From NCBI GenBank assembly GCA_043781315.1, contig JAYWBR010000237.1, positions 1 to 5,099 on the forward strand: 5,099 nucleotides of DNA, given 5' to 3'. The number at the start of each line of letters is the position of its first letter. Within the stretch, counting starts at the first letter, position 1. Of the stretch, positions 1 to 5,099 are shown in pieces. Source of the stretch: CAIQOK01 sp043781315 (GTDB lineage Bacteria > Verrucomicrobiota > Verrucomicrobiia > Limisphaerales > CAIQOK01). Below the pieces are notes generated by a model. It was not told where the DNA came from and ran no database searches. It saw nothing but the letters and a program-made list of their open reading frames with translations. The translations under genes were made by a program, and so were the position numbers.

Positions 1-301
1 CCACCGTCAGATCCGTGAAGCGCGCGAAATCCCGGATGGCCGTCTCGACCTGCGCCGCGAGTTCGCGCGTGGGTTCGAGGATGAGCACGCGCGGACGCGG
101 CTCGTGCCGACCGAGCTTGGAGAGGATCGGGAGGGCGAAGGCGGCGGTCTTGCCGGTGCCGGTCTGGGCGCTGCCGATGACATCCTTGCCGGAAAGGATC
201 AGCGGGATCGCGCGCAGTTGAATCGGCGTCGGATCCACATAGCCCATTGCCTTGACGCCTTCGAGCATCTGAGGTGACAGACCTAATTGAGAAAAAGCCA
301 T
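1..301 (-). CDS. DEAD-box ATP-dependent RNA helicase, RhlE-like, N-terminal part (runs off left edge)
   Basis: This is the N-terminal 100 residues of a DEAD-box RNA helicase, a cytoplasmic enzyme that uses ATP to unwind short RNA duplexes in ribosome assembly or RNA decay. The protein begins MAFSQLGLSPQMLEGV. It shows the Q motif (G20-Y21, then P24-TPIQ-28, with an upstream aromatic F3), the Walker A motif I (A45-QTGTGKT-52) and motif Ia (P77-TRELA-82). The DEAD box, SAT motif and helicase C domain lie beyond the window. The very short leader before the Q motif and the LGLSP opening resemble RhlE, but the subfamily cannot be fixed without the C-terminal half, so no symbol is given. The ATG at 299-301 is chosen because the family's conserved N-terminus begins there and no in-frame start is seen just upstream. 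No clear Shine-Dalgarno sequence precedes it. It is divergent from the propeller gene, with 93 bp between the starts. Confidence 0.95.
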   Translation of the reverse strand, partial: MAFSQLGLSPQMLEGVKAMGYVDPTPIQLRAIPLILSGKDVIGSAQTGTGKTAAFALPILSKLGRHEPRPRVLILEPTRELAAQVETAIRDFARFTDLTV

Positions 302-356
302 GCGCCATGATGCGGCGGAGACAGCGAAATGTCCATGCGGGAAATTTTCCGTTTTC

Positions 357-384
357 TTGACAGCACCAGCAGCCATGTCATTCT
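357..384 (+). promoter_or_regulatory. Candidate sigma-70 promoter for the propeller gene
   Basis: A perfect -35 consensus, TTGACA, lies at 357-362. After a 16-bp spacer comes a weak -10, CATTCT at 379-384, matching 3 of 6 consensus bases. Transcription would start near 390, which would leave the ATG at 395 almost leaderless. The -35 match is seen directly; promoter function is inference and the poor -10 lowers confidence. Confidence 0.3.
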
Positions 385-389
385 GGTGC
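363..389. repeat. 7-bp inverted repeat, GCACCAG/CTGGTGC, possible operator
   Basis: Perfect inverted arms GCACCAG (363-369) and CTGGTGC (383-389) are separated by 13 bp. The element begins directly after the TTGACA box and covers the candidate -10, where a repressor site would be expected. It could instead form an RNA hairpin (7-bp stem, 13-nt loop) in a transcript starting further upstream. The repeat is seen directly; a regulatory role is inference. Confidence 0.3.
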
Positions 390-394
390 GTAAG

Positions 395-3300
395 ATGAAA
401 ACTCCACCACCGACTTCGCGCAGGCTTCGTCCCGCCTTTGGATGGATGGTTTTGTGTTGGACCTTGCTCGGCCTGGCCGGTCACGGAAGTGCGACGGAAT
501 TGCTTTCTAAACGCAGCAACTCCCTGGCGTCGTCAGTCGGCGGAAATGACAGCTCAGCCTTTCCGCTGCTGAGCGCTGATGGACGGTTCGTGGTTTTCTT
601 CAGCAGCGCCAACAATCTGGTGGCGGGCGATAACAGCCTGTTCTATCTCGATGTTTTTCTGCACGATCGGGCCAGCAACACGACTGTTTTAGTCAGTGCG
701 AACTACGCCGGCACTGGCGGTGGCAATGAAAGCTCGGTGCCGTTTCAGATTTCCACCAACGGCCGTTTCGTGCTTTTTCAGAGTGACGCCAGCGATCTGC
801 TGCCCGGCGACACCAATGGCGTCACCGACATCTTTGTCCGCGACGTGCAAACCGCATCAAACATTTTGGTCAGCATTGCCACAAACGGAGGCTGGGCAAA
901 CGCAGCGTCCACGGAAGCGGTTATGACACCGGACGGGCGCTACGTGGCGTTCGTCAGTGCGGCCACTAATCTGGTGGCAGGCGACACGAACGGAATCGCC
1001 GATGTTTTCCTACGCGATCTGGTCGCCCAGACGACGACGCTCGTGACGACGGGCGCATTCGGTGCGGGTTCATTCATGGCCGAGCCGGTCATCACCCCCG
1101 ACGGTCACGTCATCGCTTTTTCGAGTTCGGCGAACGGCCTCGCCGCCGGGGTGCCGACCGCTTCCAAGGGCGAGATCTACGCTTTCAATGCCTTGACCGG
1201 CACCATGACCTGGGTCAGCACCAACGCCCTGTTGACGGTTTCAAATATTCTTCGGCTGAACAACATGCCGTCGTATCATCCGGCGTTGAGCGACGACGGA
1301 ACCATTGTCGCGTACAAGGCGGGTTGGACAAATGGCGCGACCGCACCGGCCGCGCCTGGCCTAGCGCAGGCGATTGTGTTTCGCTACGACTTCGCGGTGG
1401 GATCGAACTCCGTGATCGCCACGAATGCCTTTCCGCGCTGGCCGTTTGGGGATGATACCTATGGCCCGAGTCTGAGTTCGGACGGCCGGTTCATCGCGTA
1501 CACCATCACCAACAAGTCGCCCGTTTCCTCGACGAGCATTCAGTTGTGGGATACCCAACTCGCCACGAACGTGGCCGTCAGCGTGAATCAAAGCGGCGGG
1601 CTGCCGACAAATTCTTATTCGGACGGGGCCGTGTTGAACCCCGGCGGTCAGTTTGTTTTGTTTCTCAGCAGTGCCACGAACCTGACCGGCAACGTCGTCT
1701 CGAACGGCACGCATATTTATCTTCGCGACTTACAGGCGGCCGTGACAACCTTGGTGGATGTGGACACCAACGGCGTTGGGTCGGTGGACAGCAATGGAAA
1801 CACCCCGACCTTGAGTGCCGACGGGCGGTTCGTCGCCTTCGATACCCAGTTGAGCGACATCAAAAACCCGCCGGGCAATGTGTTTGTTCGCGACCTGGCG
1901 AACGGAACCAACGAACTGGTTTCACTGCATCTCCCCGGACTGATTTCACAAACGGGCGACAACTCCAGTTGGATTTCGAAATCATCCATGAGCGACGACG
2001 GCCGCTGGCTCGCGTTCACGACGTACGCGGACGATCTCGTTGCCAATGACACCAACAACGCCCTTGATGTTTTCGTCGCCGACCGCGTTGCCGGCACCAA
2101 TGTCCTCGTCAGTGCTGGAACCGACGGGAATCCCGCCCGCGGTGGTTTTTCGACCAATCCCGCCATCAGCGGGAACGGACGTTTTGTGGCGTTCATCAGC
2201 ACGGCCACGAATCTGGTGGGCAATGTTCCGACGAATTACTTCAACAACCTTTTTGTTCGCGACCTTCAGGCGGGAACGAACCGCCTCGTCACCATCAGCA
2301 CCAACGGCCTCATCCCCGGCGACGGTGATACTTCCGACGCGGTCATCAGCAGCGATGGCCGTTACGTTGCTTTCCTCAGCAAAGCGCGCAATTTGGCCGC
2401 AGGACTGACTGGCACCGGGCCGAATACATTTTGGTGCGACCTGAATTCCGGCGTGATCGTCTCGCCTGCCGGGACTTCGATTTCTGACTTCGCACCAACC
2501 ATGAGCGCGAATGGCCGTTATTTGGCTTATTTCCGGACGACCGCACAATTGTGTGTTTGGAACTCTCAGGCAAAAACCAACATTTACACCAACACAAGCA
2601 TAGTCGCTTCCGCAGTACTGAGTCCGACCGGCACCCAACTGGTGTATCAGGTGTCCAAAAAAATCTTCGTGTACGATTTTGCCAGCCGGACGAATGTCTT
2701 TTCGATCTTGAGCGCGCCGCTGATCAACAGCAGCAGTCAATGGAGCACCAACGGGCGATACCTCGCCTTCACCACGGCGACCAACGCTGCGGTTGGCGAC
2801 ACCAATGGGGTCAACGACATTTATCTCTGCGACCTTTCCACTGGCACGCTCACTCTCGTCAGCCTGAACAGCGGCCGGACCGGCAGCGCCAACGGGTCGT
2901 CGGATTCCCCGGCCATCAGCGGCGACGGGCGCTTCGTGGTCTATCGCAGTGCCGCTACGGACATCGCGGGTGGCATCGCGAATCCATCGCCGAATATTTT
3001 TCTATACGACCGGCTCACCGGATCAAACACCCTCATCTCCGTGGGCTCGTCCAGCCTGCCCAGTTGGAGTTCGTGGATGTCGCGGCCGGCGATCAACACT
3101 GACGGTCGCGCGGTCGCCTTTGGAAGCTGGGCTGCGGGTTTGGTTGCCGGCGACTTGAACCGGGTGCAGGACGTTTTCGCCGGGTTACTGACGCCGTTGG
3201 TTTTGGCGGACTCGGATGGAGATGGAATTCCGGACGATTGGATGCTGAAATATTTTGGACACGCCACCGGCCAGGCGGGCGACAGCTCCCGCGCGCAGGA

Positions 3301-3595
3301 TGACGCCGACGGCGATGGCCTGACCAACTTGCAGGAATATCTGACCGGCACGAACCCGACCGATCCGGCGTCCGTTTTCAAACTGCAAATCGCGCCGACC
3401 ATTTCCACCAACAGCGTCGCGCTGACGTGGATCGCAGTGCCCGGCGCGAGTTATCAGATTCAATACCGGGACAACCTGACTGATCTCACCTGGCTGAGCC
3501 TGCCCGGCAATGTTGCAGTGACCGGCAGCCAGGGATATTTCATTATGCCCGCCAACCAGCCCAGCCGGTTTTATCGGATTACCGAAGTCAACTGA
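395..3595 (+). CDS. Secreted PD40/TolB-like beta-propeller protein with calcium-loop motifs and C-terminal YQIQY/RFYRI module
   Basis: A 1066-residue exported protein of unknown specific function. Residues 1-33 look like a Sec signal peptide: basic RRLR (9-12), hydrophobic core FGWMVLCWTLLGLAG (15-29), and cleavage after GSA (31-33). Residues about 45-930 hold 16 repeats built around a box of the form [L/I/M]-S-x-[D/N]-G-R-[F/Y]-V-A-F, usually followed by a loop such as GDTNGxxD and a strand like VFVRDL...T.LVS. This is the PD40/WD40-like pattern of TolB-type propellers. Residues 939-982 carry two D-x-D-G-D-G calcium loops, and 1006-1066 form a terminal module. An in-frame ATG at 329 would add 22 residues (MSMREIFRFL...), but that extension would put the signal peptide in an unnatural internal position, so 395 is preferred. 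No catalytic motif is visible. Likely roles are binding of a polymer or protein at or outside the outer membrane. It stands alone, convergent with the prepilin gene. Confidence 0.88.
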   Translation: MKTPPPTSRRLRPAFGWMVLCWTLLGLAGHGSATELLSKRSNSLASSVGGNDSSAFPLLSADGRFVVFFSSANNLVAGDNSLFYLDVFLHDRASNTTVLVSANYAGTGGGNESSVPFQISTNGRFVLFQSDASDLLPGDTNGVTDIFVRDVQTASNILVSIATNGGWANAASTEAVMTPDGRYVAFVSAATNLVAGDTNGIADVFLRDLVAQTTTLVTTGAFGAGSFMAEPVITPDGHVIAFSSSANGLAAGVPTASKGEIYAFNALTGTMTWVSTNALLTVSNILRLNNMPSYHPALSDDGTIVAYKAGWTNGATAPAAPGLAQAIVFRYDFAVGSNSVIATNAFPRWPFGDDTYGPSLSSDGRFIAYTITNKSPVSSTSIQLWDTQLATNVAVSVNQSGGLPTNSYSDGAVLNPGGQFVLFLSSATNLTGNVVSNGTHIYLRDLQAAVTTLVDVDTNGVGSVDSNGNTPTLSADGRFVAFDTQLSDIKNPPGNVFVRDLANGTNELVSLHLPGLISQTGDNSSWISKSSMSDDGRWLAFTTYADDLVANDTNNALDVFVADRVAGTNVLVSAGTDGNPARGGFSTNPAISGNGRFVAFISTATNLVGNVPTNYFNNLFVRDLQAGTNRLVTISTNGLIPGDGDTSDAVISSDGRYVAFLSKARNLAAGLTGTGPNTFWCDLNSGVIVSPAGTSISDFAPTMSANGRYLAYFRTTAQLCVWNSQAKTNIYTNTSIVASAVLSPTGTQLVYQVSKKIFVYDFASRTNVFSILSAPLINSSSQWSTNGRYLAFTTATNAAVGDTNGVNDIYLCDLSTGTLTLVSLNSGRTGSANGSSDSPAISGDGRFVVYRSAATDIAGGIANPSPNIFLYDRLTGSNTLISVGSSSLPSWSSWMSRPAINTDGRAVAFGSWAAGLVAGDLNRVQDVFAGLLTPLVLADSDGDGIPDDWMLKYFGHATGQAGDSSRAQDDADGDGLTNLQEYLTGTNPTDPASVFKLQIAPTISTNSVALTWIAVPGASYQIQYRDNLTDLTWLSLPGNVAVTGSQGYFIMPANQPSRFYRITEVN
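569..3121 (+). repeat. Sixteen PD40-like beta-propeller repeats inside the secreted protein
   Basis: Core boxes lie at residues 59, 119, 177, 233, 298, 360, 414, 473, 532, 591, 651, 703, 742, 783, 841 and 900 (first residue of each; numbering from the ATG at 395). Examples are LSADGRFVVF, ISTNGRFVLF, MTPDGRYVAF, LSADGRFVAF, ISGNGRFVAF and ISGDGRFVVY. Spacing is mostly 52-65 residues but falls to 39 and 41 around boxes 12-14. Boxes 5 (LSDDGTIVAY), 7 (LNPGGQFVLF) and 13 (LSPTGTQLVY) lack the arginine. Repeats of this kind form four-stranded propeller blades in TolB and related proteins. The coordinates span the first to last box only. Confidence 0.85.
3209..3340 (+). other. Two D-x-D-G-D-G calcium-loop motifs (thrombospondin type 3/dockerin-like)
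   Basis: Within the secreted protein, DSDGDGIPDDW (residues 939-949) and DADGDGLTNLQEY (970-982) are two acidic loops spaced 31 residues apart. The pattern D-x-D-G-D-G-x-x-D/N, followed by LQEYLTGTNPTDP, matches the calcium-binding loops often placed before C-terminal modules in secreted bacterial proteins. Calcium binding is inferred from family knowledge. A stalk or spacer role between propeller and terminal module is likely. Confidence 0.75.
3410..3592 (+). other. C-terminal YQIQY...RFYRI module of the secreted protein
   Basis: The last 61 residues contain LTWIAVPGASYQIQYRDNL, then TWLSLPG, and end SRFYRITEVN. I recall this short beta-rich module at the C-termini of many secreted verrucomicrobial proteins with unrelated N-terminal domains, which suggests a shared sorting, anchoring or binding role. 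That role is inference. It lacks LPXTG, a PEP-CTERM-type motif with a membrane helix, and any terminal basic cluster. Confidence 0.6.
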
Positions 3596-3652
3596 CCTCC
3601 GGTCGGAAAATTCTCCCTCGATGCTGCGATGTGAAACTTGAAGTGCTTCAAA
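3596..3652. other. Convergent intergenic junction, no clear terminator
   Basis: Only 57 bp separate the stop codons of the convergent propeller and prepilin genes. A 6-bp palindrome (TTGAAG, TG, CTTCAA) sits at 3638-3651, but it is AT-rich and has no following T-run on either strand. I do not call a Rho-independent terminator; the two transcripts may overlap or end by Rho. Confidence 0.5.
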
Positions 3653-4456
3653 CTACCACCAGAAATTCTGGCCTTGCACAGTTCGTAGGGACATGTCGGA
3701 AAACTTGCGCCACTGAACGTGGCCGTCTTTGAACGCCAGATTGCCGCCGGCAGGACGCGTGCCTTTCAAGTGCGGACTGAGGTGATGCAAATAAAAGCCG
3801 CCGACCACATCGGTGAAACTTCCTGAGGTAACGTCTTGGATTGTCGCATCTGCCACCAAGACCCGGTCTTTCGAGGCGGGAGCCCGAAGAAAGCCTGAGA
3901 AGGAAATTTGCACTGGTTCGGGGAGCATCGTGGCGTTTTGGTTCGTCGAGGCCAGAGCAATGCCCGACCCGCTCGGACCGCTAAAGGCAAGTACATAGCC
4001 GATGATGTGAATCCCCGTGTTGGCTGCGGCATTATATCCAAAGTTCCAAAGACAGGCTGGATTGCCATTGATGGCAGTGCCGGGAGCGAGATAGTTTTCC
4101 CAATCAGTGAATCGCGGTGCGGTTCCAGGACAGTAAAACGTTTTTTTCTGCGCGCCACTGGCCAGCAGGGAACTGGCCGTGGCGCTGGGAAGATCCCACG
4201 CCCAGTTCCCGCCGGACCAGACCGGAAGCTTGTCCTTGTTTTCATTCGCGTAGATTTGCGTGACCAGCGCGAGTTGCCGCAAGTTGGCGGCGCACTGCCC
4301 GATCTTGGTTTGATTCTTGGCACTGGCGATCATGGAAACGCGGAGCGTCGCCAACACCGCAATGACCACAATGACCACCAGGAGTTCGGTCAAAGTGAAT
4401 CCGTAGCGAACCGTCCGGTGCGTCTGGGCGGGGGATTTTAAGGTGACCGTTTTCAT
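3653..4456 (-). CDS. Type IV prepilin/pseudopilin-like protein with N-terminal cleavage-methylation motif and DGH-type C-terminus
   Basis: A 267-residue protein starting MKTVTLKSPAQTHRTVRY. The prepilin peptidase (PilD) site is G19|F20, followed by FTLTELLVVIVVIAVLATL with Glu at mature position +5. The leader is basic and the single hydrophobic helix runs to about residue 40. Next come the expected helical stretch (AANLRQLALVTQIYANENKDKLP, about 56-78, here shown as two joined motifs: NLRQLALVTQIYANENKD then KLP), FYCPGT (107-112), and near the C-terminus HLKGTRPAGG followed by NLAFKDGHVQWRKF (229-251). This architecture is characteristic of the large prepilin-like families of Verrucomicrobia, Planctomycetes and Lentisphaerae; their function is mostly unknown, with type II secretion pseudopilins or surface fibres as candidates. 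A TTG at 4501 would add 15 residues before the leader, so the ATG at 4456 is preferred. No other pilus gene is adjacent, and no strong ribosome binding site is seen at normal spacing. Confidence 0.9.
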   Translation of the reverse strand: MKTVTLKSPAQTHRTVRYGFTLTELLVVIVVIAVLATLRVSMIASAKNQTKIGQCAANLRQLALVTQIYANENKDKLPVWSGGNWAWDLPSATASSLLASGAQKKTFYCPGTAPRFTDWENYLAPGTAINGNPACLWNFGYNAAANTGIHIIGYVLAFSGPSGSGIALASTNQNATMLPEPVQISFSGFLRAPASKDRVLVADATIQDVTSGSFTDVVGGFYLHHLSPHLKGTRPAGGNLAFKDGHVQWRKFSDMSLRTVQGQNFWW

Positions 4457-4468
4457 TGGCTTGGTTGC

Positions 4469-4483
4469 GAGGAATCTATCCTC
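4469..4483. repeat. 5-bp inverted repeat overlapping the prepilin -10 candidate
   Basis: GAGGA (4469-4473) and TCCTC (4479-4483) form perfect arms around five bases, overlapping the candidate -10. On the minus strand the upstream arm is part of GGAGGA, a Shine-Dalgarno-like sequence, but it lies about 23 nt before the ATG. It could be a small operator, an RNA hairpin, or chance. Confidence 0.2.
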
Positions 4484-4501
4484 CAACCGCAACCCCAGCA
4501 A
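4473..4501 (-). promoter_or_regulatory. Weak candidate sigma-70 promoter for the prepilin gene
   Basis: Read on the minus strand, TTGCTG (4501-4496; 3 of 6 matches to the -35) and TAGATT (4478-4473; 4 of 6 to the -10) are 17 bp apart. Transcription would begin about 10 nt before the ATG at 4456. Spacing is ideal but both boxes are imperfect, so this is tentative. Confidence 0.22.
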
Positions 4502-4569
4502 GCTGAATGACCGGGTGCGAATCGGCGGGTTGCCACGCGCACGCGCCCTTGTTAAGCTGTGCCGGCAAT

Positions 4570-5099
4570 ATGAGCACGCGCCTCGACGTCAAAAAAACTT
4601 ACAAGCTTTTCATCGGCGGAAAATTCCCGCGCAGCGAGAGCGGCCGCTACCTGCCCGCGAAATCCACGAAGGGCGAACACCTCGACAATTTCGCCCATGC
4701 CTCGCGCAAGGATTTCCGCGACGCCGTCGTGGCCGCGCGCGGCGCAGTGGACGGCTGGAGCAAGGCCACGGCTTACAATCGCGGGCAGATTCTTTATCGC
4801 GCCGCCGAGATGCTGCAAACCCGCGCCAGCGAATTGGTCAGTGAAATTGCGCGTTCCACCGGCGTCAGCGTGGCCAAGGCGAAACGCGAAGTGACGCTGG
4901 CGATTGACCGGCTCGTGCATTTCGCTGGCTGGACGGACAAATACCCGCAGGTGTTCGGCAGCGTGAATCCCGTGGCGTCGCCACACTTTAATTTCACCAC
5001 TCCGGAAGCGATGGGCGTGGTCGTGGTGCTGGCACCGGATGAGCCGTCGTTGCTCGCACTGGTGTCATTGATCGCGCCGGTGATTTTGAGCGGCAACAC
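4570..5099 (+). CDS. Aldehyde dehydrogenase family protein, N-terminal part (runs off right edge)
   Basis: The first 176 residues of an NAD(P)-dependent aldehyde dehydrogenase, starting MSTRLDVKKTYKLFIGGKFP. The opening YKLFIGGKF, the repeat-like ASRKDFRDAVVAARGAVDGW (44-63), AYNRGQILYRAAEML (68-82) and TPEAMGVVVVLAP (144-156) followed by LIAPVILSGN (167-176) match the N-terminal half of the superfamily's Rossmann-type NAD domain. The catalytic Cys and Glu lie beyond the window. Where most members have PWNFP, this protein reads P156-DEPS-160, so the oxyanion-hole Asn is replaced by Glu158. From memory, a PDEAPLL-type motif marks a subgroup often encoded beside deoxyribose-phosphate aldolase (deoC) and another aldehyde dehydrogenase; the substrate here is therefore unknown. 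The ATG at 4570 fits the family N-terminus. The reading frame stays open to the window end. It is divergent from the prepilin gene. Confidence 0.9.
   Translation, partial: MSTRLDVKKTYKLFIGGKFPRSESGRYLPAKSTKGEHLDNFAHASRKDFRDAVVAARGAVDGWSKATAYNRGQILYRAAEMLQTRASELVSEIARSTGVSVAKAKREVTLAIDRLVHFAGWTDKYPQVFGSVNPVASPHFNFTTPEAMGVVVVLAPDEPSLLALVSLIAPVILSGN

Larger units (their letters stand above)
302..394. promoter_or_regulatory. Divergent intergenic region between helicase and propeller gene
   Basis: This 93-bp gap separates two genes that start away from each other, so it must hold the promoter for at least one of them. On the plus strand it contains a consensus TTGACA box and a 7-bp inverted repeat, listed separately. 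It also contains a small AT-centred palindrome at 340-350 (GGAAA, one base, TTTCC). No good sigma-70 pair was recognised by eye for the helicase on the minus strand. Confidence 0.5.
4457..4569. promoter_or_regulatory. Divergent intergenic region between prepilin and aldehyde dehydrogenase genes
   Basis: This 113-bp gap should carry the promoters of both flanking genes. A weak minus-strand sigma-70 pair is listed separately. For the dehydrogenase, TTGCCA at 4530-4535 could be a -35, but the sequence 16 bp downstream (TTAAGC at 4552-4557) is a poor -10. No Shine-Dalgarno sequence is visible just before the ATG at 4570. Confidence 0.4.

Noticed and set aside
395..493. Tat signal peptide, suggested by SRR in the leader of the propeller protein
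   Set aside because: The residues after SRR are L-R-P, not x-F-L-K, and the core is strongly hydrophobic; an ordinary Sec signal peptide fits better.
1982..2740. A 252-codon open frame on the minus strand inside the propeller gene
   Set aside because: It is antisense to strongly repeat-structured coding sequence, its protein matches no fold I recognise, and high-GC coding DNA commonly leaves long open antisense frames.
3503..3595. PEP-CTERM, LPXTG or similar anchor at the C-terminus of the propeller protein
   Set aside because: There is no PEP or LPXTG motif, no terminal membrane helix and no basic cluster.
3638..3651. TTGAAG-TG-CTTCAA palindrome between the convergent genes as a bidirectional terminator
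   Set aside because: The stem is only 6 bp and AT-rich, the loop is 2 nt, and no T-run follows on either strand.
3908..4441. A 177-codon plus-strand open frame opposite the prepilin gene
   Set aside because: The minus-strand frame encodes an unmistakable prepilin with cleavage motif and DGH C-terminus; the plus-strand translation is Gly/Arg-rich and featureless.
4443..4844. A 133-codon plus-strand open frame overlapping the aldehyde dehydrogenase start
   Set aside because: Its translation is arginine-rich and without family features, while the other frame gives clear aldehyde dehydrogenase sequence from 4570.

Overview
The window looks like chromosomal DNA from a member of the Verrucomicrobiota (Pedosphaera/Limisphaerales type). 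This is an inference from three things: a prepilin-like protein ending in the PAGGN...DGHVQWR signature that is greatly expanded in that phylum, a large secreted repeat protein ending in the YQIQY...RFYRI module that I remember as common in Verrucomicrobia, and moderately high GC. No search was run, so the placement is probable rather than proven.

Layout, left to right: (1) 1-301, minus strand, the first 100 codons of a DEAD-box RNA helicase of the RhlE type, running off the left edge. (2) 302-394, a short divergent intergenic region with a consensus TTGACA box and a 7-bp inverted repeat. (3) 395-3595, plus strand, a 1066-residue secreted protein with 16 PD40/TolB-like beta-propeller repeats, two calcium-loop motifs and a short C-terminal module. 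(4) 3596-3652, a tight convergent junction. (5) 3653-4456, minus strand, a 267-residue type IV prepilin/pseudopilin-like protein. (6) 4457-4569, a second divergent intergenic region. (7) 4570-5099, plus strand, the first 176 codons of an aldehyde dehydrogenase that runs off the right edge.

The four genes alternate in strand (-, +, -, +), so each is probably its own transcription unit and nothing here reads as an operon. The helicase (RNA remodelling) and the aldehyde dehydrogenase (central or accessory carbon metabolism) look like ordinary housekeeping genes. The two middle genes are both exported surface-type proteins typical of the lineage, but nothing in the sequence shows that they work together. 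I find no mobile element, CRISPR array, tRNA or rRNA. I see no convincing new multi-gene system. The points most worth a second look are the 16-blade propeller with a calcium-like loop in only some blades, and the aldehyde dehydrogenase in which the usual oxyanion-hole asparagine is replaced.
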